DNA of 36,144 bases from Maribacter sp. (GTDB lineage: Bacteria > Bacteroidota > Bacteroidia > Flavobacteriales > Flavobacteriaceae): assembly GCF_016744255.1 (NCBI RefSeq), contig NZ_JADGES010000028.1, positions 1 through 36,144 of the forward strand, given 5' to 3'. Under the pieces are notes generated by a model. That model saw only the letters and a program-made list of their open reading frames with translations, searched no databases and was not told the origin of the DNA. A program made the translations under genes and the position numbers. This document shows, piece by piece, positions 6,585 through 14,793 of the stretch; within the stretch, counting starts at the first letter, position 1, and each line of letters begins with the position of its first letter.

Positions 6585-8102
6585 ATGAATAAAAAGGTAA
6601 TCCTAATGATATTAGATGGGTGGGGAAAATCACCTGACCCAAAAGTTTCAGCAATTGATAATGCTAACACCCCTTTTATAGATTCTTTATACCACAACTA
6701 CCCGAATGCTACTCTAAGAACAGATGGCGAACATGTAGGGCTTCCTACTGGGCAAATGGGTAATAGTGAAGTTGGCCATATGAATTTGGGAGCTGGAAGA
6801 ATTGTATACCAAGATTTAGCTAAGATTAATATGGCTATTGAAAAAGATACTTTAAAAGATGAAAAAGTATTAATTGATGCGCTTCAATATGCTAAAGAAA
6901 ACAATAAAAATGTTCACTTTTTAGGACTACTCAGTAACGGCGGTGTTCATGCACACACCAATCATTTAAAAGGTTTTATAGATGCGGCAAACAATGCTGG
7001 TATTCAAAATTCTTATATACACGCCTTTACAGATGGTAGAGATGTTGACCCTAAATCTGGAAAAGGATATGTAGAAGATATTGAAAAATACATCTTGGGA
7101 ACCAACACTAAATTGGCTTCTGTTACCGGACGTTATTATGCTATGGACAGAGACAAACGCTGGGAACGTGTACAACTAGCTTATCATGCACTTGTAAATG
7201 GAGAAGGAACAAAAACGAACAATGCCACTCAATCTATACAAGAAAATTACGATGCCGATATTACAGATGAATTTATAAAGCCATTAATCCTTACCGATAA
7301 TAAAGAACAACCTATTGCTACCATTGAAAAAGAGGATGTTGTTCTATTTTTTAATTTCAGAACAGATAGAGGTAGAGAACTAACAGAAATGTTATATCAA
7401 AATGATTTTCCAGAGTACAATACAAAAAAAATAGAGCTTTACTACGTTACCATAACAAACTATAGTGATAAATTTAAAGGGGTAAAAGTAATTTTCAACA
7501 AAGATAACATTACAGAAACCTTAGGGGAAGTATTAGAAAAACATAACAAAAAGCAAATACGAATTGCAGAAACAGAAAAGTACCCGCATGTAACATTTTT
7601 CTTTTCTGGAGGACAAGAAACTCCTTTTAAAGGAGAATCTCGTATTCTTAAAAACTCTCCAAAAGTTGCTACCTATGATTTACAACCAGAAATGAGCGCT
7701 TATGAATTGCGAGATGCTCTAGTACCGGAATTACAAAAAGGCGAAACAGATTTTGTTTGTTTAAATTTTGCAAACGGAGATATGGTTGGTCATACAGGAA
7801 TAATGAGTGCCGCGATTAAAGCTTGTGAAGCTGTAGATATTTGCGCCAAAGATGTTATTACAACAGGACTAGAAAATGGATATACCACGATACTAATCGC
7901 TGATCACGGTAATTGCGAAACTATGATGAATCCAGATGGTAGCCCACATACCGCACATACCACAAACCCAGTACCTATTATTTTAATAGATAAAGAGTTA
8001 AAAAATATAAAAAATGGAGTACTTGGAGACGTTGCTCCTACCATACTTAAATTAATGGGTATACCACAACCAGAAGCAATGACACAACACTCTTTAGTAT
8101 AA
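6585..8102 (+). CDS. gpmI: 2,3-bisphosphoglycerate-independent phosphoglycerate mutase
   Basis: 505 residues, the normal length for GpmI. It interconverts 3- and 2-phosphoglycerate in cytosolic glycolysis using two metal ions. DGWG (11-14) carries the first metal-binding Asp, and GNSEVGHMNLGAGR holds the phosphorylated serine Ser61. FRTDRGRE and ADHGNCE supply further phosphatase-fold and metal ligands. The ATG at 6585 starts the conserved MNKKVILMILDGWG. An in-frame TTG at 6561 lies inside the promoter's -7 box and cannot be the start. The promoter is directly upstream. A substrate-binding-protein homologue follows after 12 bases, probably on the same transcript. Confidence 0.97.
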   Translation: MNKKVILMILDGWGKSPDPKVSAIDNANTPFIDSLYHNYPNATLRTDGEHVGLPTGQMGNSEVGHMNLGAGRIVYQDLAKINMAIEKDTLKDEKVLIDALQYAKENNKNVHFLGLLSNGGVHAHTNHLKGFIDAANNAGIQNSYIHAFTDGRDVDPKSGKGYVEDIEKYILGTNTKLASVTGRYYAMDRDKRWERVQLAYHALVNGEGTKTNNATQSIQENYDADITDEFIKPLILTDNKEQPIATIEKEDVVLFFNFRTDRGRELTEMLYQNDFPEYNTKKIELYYVTITNYSDKFKGVKVIFNKDNITETLGEVLEKHNKKQIRIAETEKYPHVTFFFSGGQETPFKGESRILKNSPKVATYDLQPEMSAYELRDALVPELQKGETDFVCLNFANGDMVGHTGIMSAAIKACEAVDICAKDVITTGLENGYTTILIADHGNCETMMNPDGSPHTAHTTNPVPIILIDKELKNIKNGVLGDVAPTILKLMGIPQPEAMTQHSLV

Positions 8103-8114
8103 CACTCTTATACG

Positions 8115-8924
8115 ATGAGAAAAACTATAAAAGACCAACTAGGGAGAACTCTTGTTTTACCTAGTTGGCCTTTTCGTATTATATCCTTAGTACCATCTGA
8201 AACAGAATTACTAGTAGATTTAGGTTTAGAAGAATCCGTTGTTGGTATCACCAAATTCTGTGTACATCCTAATCCTATGAAAACTACTAAAAAAATAGTT
8301 GGTGGAACAAAAAATATCTCTTTCGAAAAAATTGCAGAATTAAAACCAAATATAATTCTGTGTAACAAAGAAGAAAACACCAAAGAAATAGTAAATAGAT
8401 TAGAAAAAGAATATGAAGTTCATGTTTCCGACGTAAAAAAAATGGAAGATGTATTTCACCTTATACAACAATACAATATCCTTTTTAATTGTAACCAAAA
8501 AGCATTACAAATAAGCTCTAAAATTAAAAGTGAACTGCATATTTTTAAAGAATTTATAGAAAACAAACCCCAAATTAATGTGCTATATTTTATCTGGAAA
8601 GACCCATGGATGCTTGCAGGAAAAGACACTTTCATAAATACTCTCTTAGCTTTAAATGGTTTTAACAATGTCTGTAATCAAAGAACAAGGTATCCAGTAG
8701 TAACAACAGAGCAATTACAAAATACTTCCGCAACGCTTTTACTTCTTTCTTCAGAGCCCTATCCATTTACAGAAAAACATATCTCAGAAATTAAAAATTT
8801 AAAAGTTTCTAGCGAAATAATACTGGTTGATGGGGAATATTTTTCTTGGTACGGTTCAAGACTACAAGCCGCATTTACTTATTTTAAAAAATTACGTCTA
8901 AAGAACAAAATCTATAGCACATAA
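8115..8924 (+). CDS. Cytosolic periplasmic-binding-protein-like protein (BtuF/helical-backbone metal receptor fold)
   Basis: 269 residues. It has the Peripla_BP_2 pattern: IISLVPSETELLVDLGL, VVGITKFCVHP, GGTKNISFEKIAELKPNIIL, later WMLAGKDTFINTLLALNG and the closing DGEYFSWYGSRLQ. Relatives bind cobalamin or siderophore-metal complexes for ABC importers. This one has no signal peptide or lipobox: it begins MRKTIKDQLGRTLVLPSWP, directly in the domain. No permease or ATPase gene is nearby. It sits 12 bases after gpmI and ends 50 bases before map. A cytosolic cobalamin- or metal-binding role, or an adapted non-transport function, is possible. The fold call is confident, the ligand is not known. 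Confidence 0.8.
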   Translation: MRKTIKDQLGRTLVLPSWPFRIISLVPSETELLVDLGLEESVVGITKFCVHPNPMKTTKKIVGGTKNISFEKIAELKPNIILCNKEENTKEIVNRLEKEYEVHVSDVKKMEDVFHLIQQYNILFNCNQKALQISSKIKSELHIFKEFIENKPQINVLYFIWKDPWMLAGKDTFINTLLALNGFNNVCNQRTRYPVVTTEQLQNTSATLLLLSSEPYPFTEKHISEIKNLKVSSEIILVDGEYFSWYGSRLQAAFTYFKKLRLKNKIYST

Positions 8925-8960
8925 TATTTTACAAGGTTTCTCTTCTTGAAACTAAATATT

Positions 8961-8968
8961 TACCTTTG
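8961..8968 (+). promoter_or_regulatory. map promoter, -7 box TACCTTTG immediately before the ATG
   Basis: Exact TAnnTTTG match ending 6 bases before the map ATG at 8975. With the usual spacing, transcription would begin within about 3 bases of the ATG, so the mRNA is probably leaderless. TTTC at 8937-8940 is at -33 distance. Confidence 0.65.
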
Positions 8969-8974
8969 CAAACT

Positions 8975-9778
8975 ATGATTATAGTAAAAACACCGGAAGA
9001 AATAGAACTTATGCGCGAAAGTGCGCTAATAGTTTCCAAAACACTAGGAATGCTTGCAGCCGAAGTAAAACCTGGCATAAGCACATTACAACTAGACAAA
9101 CTCGCGGAAACCTTTATAAGAGACCACGGAGCTATTCCTGGCTTCTTAGGATTATATGATTTTCCCAATACGTTATGCATGAGTCCAAATGCACAGATAG
9201 TACATGGAATTCCTAACGATAAACCATTGGTAGAAGGCGACATTATTTCTATAGATTGTGGTGCTTTAAAAAATGATTTCTACGGAGACCATGCATATAC
9301 TTTTGAGGTTGGAGAAATAGACCCAGAAACTAAAAAAATGCTCAACGTTACCAAAGAATCTTTATACATAGGTATACGAGAATTTAAAGCAGGTAATAGA
9401 GTTGGCGATGTTGGGTATGCTATTCAAAAACACACAGAAGATCATGGTTATGGTGTGGTTCGTGAACTTGTAGGGCATGGGCTCGGACGTAAAATGCACG
9501 AAGATCCAGAAATGCCAAATTATGGAAAAAGAGGAAGAGGTAAAAAATTCGTAGAAGGTATGGTTGTAGCTATAGAACCTATGACTAACCTTGGAACTAA
9601 AAGAATAAAACAATTAAAAGATGGCTGGACCATTTTGACTGCCGACGGCAAACCAAGTGCGCATTTTGAACACGATGTAGCCCTAGTTAACGGAAAACCT
9701 GAATTGCTTTCTACTTTTAAATACATTTACGACGCATTAGGAATTACCAGTACAGAAGAAGACGAATTTAGACAATAG
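8975..9778 (+). CDS. map: Type I methionine aminopeptidase
   Basis: 267 residues, the normal type I length without the N-terminal zinc-finger extension. It removes the initiator Met from new proteins in the cytosol. All five metal ligands are visible: Asp94 and Asp105 (SIDCG, GDHAY), His168 (GHGLG), Glu201 (IEPM) and Glu232 (FEHD). The substrate-contact histidine His77 (VHGIP) is also present. The ATG at 8975 is preferred over the in-frame TTG at 8966, which is inside the -7 promoter box. A methyltransferase gene follows after 30 bases. Confidence 0.97.
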   Translation: MIIVKTPEEIELMRESALIVSKTLGMLAAEVKPGISTLQLDKLAETFIRDHGAIPGFLGLYDFPNTLCMSPNAQIVHGIPNDKPLVEGDIISIDCGALKNDFYGDHAYTFEVGEIDPETKKMLNVTKESLYIGIREFKAGNRVGDVGYAIQKHTEDHGYGVVRELVGHGLGRKMHEDPEMPNYGKRGRGKKFVEGMVVAIEPMTNLGTKRIKQLKDGWTILTADGKPSAHFEHDVALVNGKPELLSTFKYIYDALGITSTEEDEFRQ

Positions 9779-9808
9779 ACTCGCAAAAAACAGCTACTCC
9801 TTTCTTTA

Positions 9809-10573
9809 ATGAAAAACGCTTTTAAGTATATTCTAAATACCATTTCAAGACCATTACTTATTAAATTAAGCTATTGGGTTAGGCCTATTTTAGCGTTTTC
9901 CATGCAAGGAAAAAACTATACTGATCCTATTGACGGAAAGAGTTTTAAAAATTTTCTCCCTTATGGTTATGAAAACCAAAGAGAGAATGTACTCTCCCCT
10001 TCTACCCTTTCTTTAGAAAGACATAGATTGCTCTGGTTATTTTTAAAGAACGAAACTGATTTCTTTACCGCTCCTCTAAAAGTTTTGCATTTTGCTCCTG
10101 AGCAAGCATTCTATAAAAGGTTTCGGAAATTAAAAAATTTAGAGTACACTACTACAGATTTAAACTCGCCCTTAGCAGATGTAAAAGCAGATATTTGTAA
10201 TCTTCCTTTTAAAGATGATTCCTATGATGTTATTTTCTGCAATCATGTACTGGAACATATACCAGACGATTCTAAAGCCATGCAAGAACTCTATAGAGTT
10301 CTAAAACCTGGTGGCTGGGGAATATTTCAAATTCCGCAAGAATTAGACAGAGAAACCACTTTTGAAGACGATTCAATAACCGACAGAAAAGAACGAGCTA
10401 AAATTTTTGGTCAGTATGATCATGTTCGTATTTACGGCAGAGATTATTTTAATAAACTCCGAAGCATTGGCTTTACCGTAGAAGAAGTAGATTATACCAA
10501 TATACTTACGAAAGAAGATGTAAATAAGTGCCGTTTAGCTCCAGGTGAGATTTTACCTTTTGTAAGAAAATAA
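9809..10573 (+). CDS. Class I SAM-dependent methyltransferase (Methyltransf_11 type)
   Basis: 254 residues. The first 85 or so residues are specific to this group. The Rossmann methyltransferase domain follows: motif I is the unusual VLHFAPEQ (about 91-98) rather than a glycine-rich loop, then YTTTDLNSP, ADICNLPFKDDSYDVIFCNH with VLEHIPDD, and LKPGGWGIFQIPQ. Motif I variants of this APE type are known in some Methyltransf_11 groups. The substrate is unknown; neither lipid, quinone nor protein substrates are excluded. It lies 30 bases after map, so is probably co-transcribed. It converges on apbE with only 3 bases between the stop codons. Confidence 0.85.
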   Translation: MKNAFKYILNTISRPLLIKLSYWVRPILAFSMQGKNYTDPIDGKSFKNFLPYGYENQRENVLSPSTLSLERHRLLWLFLKNETDFFTAPLKVLHFAPEQAFYKRFRKLKNLEYTTTDLNSPLADVKADICNLPFKDDSYDVIFCNHVLEHIPDDSKAMQELYRVLKPGGWGIFQIPQELDRETTFEDDSITDRKERAKIFGQYDHVRIYGRDYFNKLRSIGFTVEEVDYTNILTKEDVNKCRLAPGEILPFVRK

Positions 10574-10576
10574 TAA

Positions 10577-11608
10577 TTATTCTACAATTAATTCTTTAAC
10601 ACCATCTGTCATAAACTCCTGGATATTACCTGTATCATCTAAATAAACAATATAGACTTCTATATTTTTCTTTGCTTCTACAAGCTCTAAAACCTCGGTA
10701 AAATCCATTGCCATAAAAGAAGTAGCATAAGCATCTGCTTCTGCACAAGAATTAGCTAAAACTGTTACACCTAAGGTTGTTCCATTTTTAGTGTAACCAG
10801 TAATAGGATTAATGGTGTGTACGTATTTTTTTCCTGTTTCTTTATCCACTCGAAACTTTCTATAATTTCCGGAAGAAGCCATTGCCTTATTCTCTAGTTG
10901 AATCATAAGTTTAAGTTCTCTGCCCTCTACCACTTGCGGATCATCAATACCTACAACCCAAGACTTATTCTTAGTAGTGTTCCTTCCTTTTGCTACTAGC
11001 TCGCCTCCTACCTCTAAAAGATAATTGTTCACACCATTAGCATCCATCATTTTAGCTAATCTATCAACAGCATATCCTTTAGCAATAGCGTTGAAATCGA
11101 AATATATACTTGGACTGTCTTTTAAAATTTGATTTTCTTTACTTATCCTAACTTTATCAAAGCCTACATATTTAAGCAAACTATCTACCCTTGTACTGTC
11201 CAATTTCATTTGTTTTCCTGGCCCAAAACCCCAAGCATTGACCAAAACGCCTACTGTTGGATCAAAATAACCCTTAGTTTCTTTGTGCACCTCCTTAGAT
11301 AAATTAAAAACATCTTGAAACATTGTATCTACAACCAAAGTAGAATCTCCTCTATTGATTTTTGAGATATCAGACCCTGGAATATAAGTAGACAAAGACT
11401 GATTCATTACCCCAAAAACAGAATCAATTTGTGTTTGTAAATCTAGAGGGGTTTCAGAAAAATATATCAAATTATACGATGTTCCCAAGGCTCCTCCATT
11501 TGCATCATTTCTTACTAATATCTGTTGCTGCTCCTTACAAGAGTAGAGCAAACAAACAAACACAATTGTACAAAGGGAAATTCTATTGAATTTTAATAAG
11601 TCCATCAT
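10577..11608 (-). CDS. apbE: FAD:protein FMN transferase lipoprotein (ApbE)
   Basis: About 343 residues. The start is ATG at 11608 or 11605; a further in-frame TTG at 11614 is less likely. MDLLKFNRISLCTIVFVCLLYSC gives a lipoprotein signal with the lipidated Cys after LLYS. ApbE domain marks: GTSYNLIYF, DFNAIAKGYAVDRLAK, LEVGGELVAKG, HTINPITGYT and AEADAYATSFMAMD (Mg/FAD site). The enzyme transfers FMN from FAD to Thr in S/T-G-A-T-type motifs of exported or membrane proteins. NqrB and NqrC, its expected targets, are encoded just upstream on the same strand. The start overlaps the end of the 121-aa gene by about 25 bases, showing translational coupling. Confidence 0.95.
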   Translation of the reverse strand: MMDLLKFNRISLCTIVFVCLLYSCKEQQQILVRNDANGGALGTSYNLIYFSETPLDLQTQIDSVFGVMNQSLSTYIPGSDISKINRGDSTLVVDTMFQDVFNLSKEVHKETKGYFDPTVGVLVNAWGFGPGKQMKLDSTRVDSLLKYVGFDKVRISKENQILKDSPSIYFDFNAIAKGYAVDRLAKMMDANGVNNYLLEVGGELVAKGRNTTKNKSWVVGIDDPQVVEGRELKLMIQLENKAMASSGNYRKFRVDKETGKKYVHTINPITGYTKNGTTLGVTVLANSCAEADAYATSFMAMDFTEVLELVEAKKNIEVYIVYLDDTGNIQEFMTDGVKELIVE

Positions 11609-11948
11609 AATCAACTATATATTCTTCATTTAAATAAACTGGCAAATTATATTCTACTGCATTCACTAAACCCACTCCTGCATAAAAAGTTTCTGCTTCA
11701 AATTTTAAAGCGTGGTCTCTCATTTTGTTTAGATCGGCCCTGAAAAAATCAGTATCCTTAGGGTCTCCTGGATAAGAAATAGCCTTAACAACTACAAAGT
11801 GCATTTTCTTTTCTTTTAAACAAACAAACTGCGGGTTTTTTTTTAACTCACTATTCACCGACATGAACTCGAATCCGTTAGCTTCTAATTCTTTACCAAC
11901 GATATTCATAGCCAAGTTATGCAATTCTTGTTCTGTTAATTCTTTCAT
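11583..11948 (-). CDS. 121-aa flavobacterial companion protein of the Nqr operon
   Basis: Small soluble protein without signal peptide, membrane helix or cysteine motif for an iron-sulfur cluster (single Cys in FVCLKEKK). Recognisable stretches are TEQELHNLAMNIVGKELE, PQFVCLKEKKMHFVVVKA and GLVNAVEYNLPVYLNEEYIV. I recall short flavobacterial proteins like this being labelled 'Na+-translocating NADH-quinone reductase subunit F', presumably from position rather than homology: it has neither the [2Fe-2S] nor the FAD/NADH motifs of the true NqrF encoded at 12071-13378. It lies between the nqrF terminator and apbE and overlaps apbE. A role in Nqr flavinylation or assembly is inference only. A weak TACCTTTT on the minus strand upstream could be its promoter. 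Confidence 0.7.
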   Translation of the reverse strand: MKELTEQELHNLAMNIVGKELEANGFEFMSVNSELKKNPQFVCLKEKKMHFVVVKAISYPGDPKDTDFFRADLNKMRDHALKFEAETFYAGVGLVNAVEYNLPVYLNEEYIVDYDGLIKIQ

Positions 11949-11986
11949 TCCCTTAATTTAATCTGTATTAAAAGGTAAAATACAAA

Positions 11987-12014
11987 AAAACCGATATTCA
12001 AAAATATCGGTTTT
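11987..12014 (-). terminator. Terminator after nqrF
   Basis: AAAACCGATAT (11987-11997) pairs with ATATCGGTTTT (12004-12014) around a 6-base loop, flanked by A and T runs. It should end or attenuate the nqrA-F transcript before the 121-aa gene and apbE. Confidence 0.8.
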
Positions 12015-12070
12015 AATTTTATAAATCTTCATTCCAAATGAGTTGAAAATTTTAAATGAATTCTAGAGGT

Positions 12071-13378
12071 TTACCCACCAAAATCATCGAATCTAATATT
12101 CTCATCTGCAAGACCAAAATCTTCACCCATTTTCTGAACAGCCTTATTCATCAATGGAGGGCCACAGAAATATAATTCTATATCCTCAGGAGATTCATGA
12201 AGGCTTAAATAATTATCTATTACACAATTGTGAATAAAGCCAACAAAACCATCTCCAGGAGCATCAATACTCTCTTTTACTTTCCAGTTATCTTCTTCCA
12301 TAGGCTCTGAAAGAGCTAGGTGAAATTTAAAGTTTGGAAACTCTTTTTCTAATGCATAGAAATGCTCTAGATAGAACAACTCTCGCTTAGAACGACCACC
12401 ATACCAGTAACTTACTTTTCTATTCGTTTTTAATGTTTTGAATAGGTGATATAGATGCGAACGCATTGGCGCCATACCTGCTCCTCCACCTACATAAAGC
12501 ATTTCCGAATCAGATTCATTTATAAAGAATTCACCATAAGGACCTGAAATTACAACATCATCTCCTGGTTTTAAGCTAAAAATGTAAGACGATGCTATAC
12601 CTGGATTTACATCCATCCAACCGTTTTTAGAACGATCCCAAGGCGGACATGCAACACGTACATTTAGCATAATTTCGCGTCCTTCTGCTGGAAAAGAAGC
12701 CATAGAATATGCTCTCTCTACCAACTCCGTGTTTTTCATTACTAAAGGCCAAAGATTAAATTTATCCCATTCTGCTTTAAATTTATCTGGCGTCTCGTGC
12801 TCTTCAGGGTGTGCAGTGATATCCATATCAGAATACTTTACTTCACATGGTGGTATTTCAATTTGAATATATCCTCCTGCTTTGTAACCCATGTCCTCTG
12901 GAATCTCAACTACAAACTCCTTGATAAAAGAAGCTACGTTATAGTTACGAACAACCTTACCATTCCATTTTTTAATTCCAAAAACTTCTTCTGGTATCGT
13001 AATTTCCATGTCTTGCTTTACCTTAACTTGGCAAGCCAAACGTGCACCATGACTTAATTCTTTTCTAGAGAAATGCGGTGTTTCTGTCGGCAAAGCTTCA
13101 CCTCCACCAGACAATACATGGCATTCACACTGAATACATGTTCCACCTCCACCACAAGCGGAAGGCAAAAACACTTTATTACTTCCAAGAGTAGTTAACA
13201 AACTAGCGCCAGAAGCTACTTCTATTTCCTTCTCACCATTAATCGTAATCTTTACAGGACCAGATGGTGATAATTTTTGTTTTACAAATAATAGTAAAGC
13301 AACTAACAAAAGCGTAATAATTAAAAAAGCTGTTACTGTTGCTATAATTGTTCCTAATGTACCTGCGGCTAAAATCAT
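12071..13378 (-). CDS. nqrF: Na+-NQR subunit F (NADH dehydrogenase, [2Fe-2S]/FAD)
   Basis: 435 residues. NqrF is the electron entry point: it oxidises NADH at the cytoplasmic face and passes electrons through FAD and a [2Fe-2S] cluster. One N-terminal membrane helix (about 10-32) is followed by a ferredoxin domain with Cys75, Cys81, Cys84 and Cys116 (CGGGGTCIQC, then RLACQV). RAYSMASF is the FAD site and GGGAGMAPMRSH the nucleotide-binding loop. The C-terminus is FCGPPLMNKAVQ and FDDFGG. The ATG directly abuts the nqrE stop. A terminator follows 56 bases after the stop. Confidence 0.98.
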   Translation of the reverse strand: MILAAGTLGTIIATVTAFLIITLLLVALLLFVKQKLSPSGPVKITINGEKEIEVASGASLLTTLGSNKVFLPSACGGGGTCIQCECHVLSGGGEALPTETPHFSRKELSHGARLACQVKVKQDMEITIPEEVFGIKKWNGKVVRNYNVASFIKEFVVEIPEDMGYKAGGYIQIEIPPCEVKYSDMDITAHPEEHETPDKFKAEWDKFNLWPLVMKNTELVERAYSMASFPAEGREIMLNVRVACPPWDRSKNGWMDVNPGIASSYIFSLKPGDDVVISGPYGEFFINESDSEMLYVGGGAGMAPMRSHLYHLFKTLKTNRKVSYWYGGRSKRELFYLEHFYALEKEFPNFKFHLALSEPMEEDNWKVKESIDAPGDGFVGFIHNCVIDNYLSLHESPEDIELYFCGPPLMNKAVQKMGEDFGLADENIRFDDFGG

Positions 13379-14092
13379 TTACTTACTTACTTTTATGTTG
13401 TTAGCTAACACTTCTTTATTTTCTTCTGAAGACTTCACTGTAACCGTTTTTTCTTTTTTAGGAGTCTCTTCATCTCCACCAGTTAACATACCTCCAAAAC
13501 TCATAAATCCTATGGCCATTAATCCCGTAATAATGAAAGTTATACCTAACCCTCTTAATGCTGGTGGCACATTAGAATATCTAATTTTTTCACGTATTGC
13601 CGCAATAGCTAATATGGCTAAAAACCAACCAATACCAGAACCTATTCCGTATGTTGTAGCTAAACCTAAAGTGGCTATTTCTCTAGATTGCATAAATAAC
13701 GAACCACCTAAAATGGCGCAGTTTACTGCTATTAGAGGTAAAAAAATACCTAATGAATTATATAAGGAAGGAGAGAATTTCTCTACCACAATCTCTACCA
13801 ATTGTACCATAGTTGCAATAGTTGCAATAAACATGATAAAGGATAGAAAGCTTAAATCGAAATCTGCATATTCTTCTCCTAACCAAGACAAAGCTCCTGG
13901 CTGCAAAAGATACTGATCCAATAACCAGTTTAAAGGCACTGTAATTGCCAATACAAATATTACCGCCGCTCCTAAACCAACAGCTGTTGATACTTTTTTA
14001 GATACCGCTAAATACGAGCACATTCCCAAGAAAACGGAAAATACCATGTTATCTATAAATATCGATTTGAAAAATAATTCTATATGTTCCAT
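13379..14092 (-). CDS. nqrE: Na+-NQR subunit E with C-terminal tail
   Basis: 237 residues with six predicted membrane helices. NqrD and NqrE together hold an intramembrane iron-sulfur centre; here the cysteines are Cys25 (LGMCSYLAV) and Cys125 (VNCAILGG). [14 protein letters not shown] and [12 protein letters not shown] are family signatures. Most NqrE proteins are about 200 residues; this one carries an extra hydrophilic tail from about residue 205 ([13 protein letters not shown] onward), rich in Lys and Glu, likely flexible. It is 50 bases downstream of nqrD and abuts nqrF. Confidence 0.97.
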   Translation of the reverse strand: MEHIELFFKSIFIDNMVFSVFLGMCSYLAVSKKVSTAVGLGAAVIFVLAITVPLNWLLDQYLLQPGALSWLGEEYADFDLSFLSFIMFIATIATMVQLVEIVVEKFSPSLYNSLGIFLPLIAVNCAILGGSLFMQSREIATLGLATTYGIGSGIGWFLAILAIAAIREKIRYSNVPPALRGLGITFIITGLMAIGFMSFGGMLTGGDEETPKKEKTVTVKSSEENKEVLANNIKVSK

Positions 14093-14142
14093 ATTCTTAT
14101 TTGTCTAATTATACTTGTTTACCAGTAAGCAAACAACCTAAT

Positions 14143-14787
14143 TTAATCTTCTATTAATGCTTTATTTCTACTACGTTGTACCCATATAATTATCCCCACA
14201 ACAATCAATGCCATTGGAGGCATAATCATAAATCCATTGTTTTCGTAACCCATAGAGTACAAACCAGTTTTAGCTATTGGATCCCCTAATACAGGTATTC
14301 CAAACAAAGTACCAGAACCTAATAATTCTCTAAAAAAACCAACAATGATTAAGATAACACCGTAACCTAAAGCATTACCAATACCATCTAAAAAGGATTT
14401 CCATGGCCCATTACCCAAAGCAAAAGCTTCAAAACGCCCCATAATAATACAGTTGGTAATAATTAACCCAACAAAAACAGAAAGTGTTTTACTTAACTCA
14501 TAAGCAAAAGCTTTAAGTACTAAATCCACAATAATTACCAAAGCAGCAACTACAATTAACTGTACTATAATTCTAATTTTCGATGGTATTATATTTCGCA
14601 TTAAAGAAATAACAACGTTACCTATCCCTAATACAAATAGTACAGAAATTGCCATTACTAGAGAAGCTTTTAACTCCGCAGTAATTGCTAGTGCTGAACA
14701 TATACCTAAAACCTGAATAGTAATAGGGTTATTATCTGCTAATGGGTCTGTAATTAACTTTGCGTCTTTTTTTGATAAAAGTCCCAT
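14143..14787 (-). CDS. nqrD: Na+-NQR subunit D
   Basis: 214 residues, six membrane helices. Homologous to NqrE and pairs with it; Cys30 (VLGICSALA) and Cys113 (ITNCIIMGR) are the iron-sulfur centre ligands. RFEAFALGNGPWKSFLDG is a family signature. The gene is 6 bases after nqrC. Normal length and no odd features. Confidence 0.97.
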   Translation of the reverse strand: MGLLSKKDAKLITDPLADNNPITIQVLGICSALAITAELKASLVMAISVLFVLGIGNVVISLMRNIIPSKIRIIVQLIVVAALVIIVDLVLKAFAYELSKTLSVFVGLIITNCIIMGRFEAFALGNGPWKSFLDGIGNALGYGVILIIVGFFRELLGSGTLFGIPVLGDPIAKTGLYSMGYENNGFMIMPPMALIVVGIIIWVQRSRNKALIED

Positions 14788-14793
14788 ATATAA

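Noticed and set aside
10570-10580. Methyltransferase and apbE stops 3 bases apart with no terminator
   Set aside because: The AATAATTATT palindrome here is too weak to call a terminator. Transcript overlap at convergent genes is ordinary.
13395-13916. 173-codon plus-strand open frame opposite nqrE
   Set aside because: The minus-strand frame is a clear NqrE with all expected residues. The opposite frame has no family resemblance.
14115-14136. Hairpin TTGTTT/AAACAA in the nqrD-nqrE gap
   Set aside because: The stem is only six A/T-rich pairs with a 10-base loop. It is not a terminator and could easily be chance, though an effect on mRNA stability is possible.
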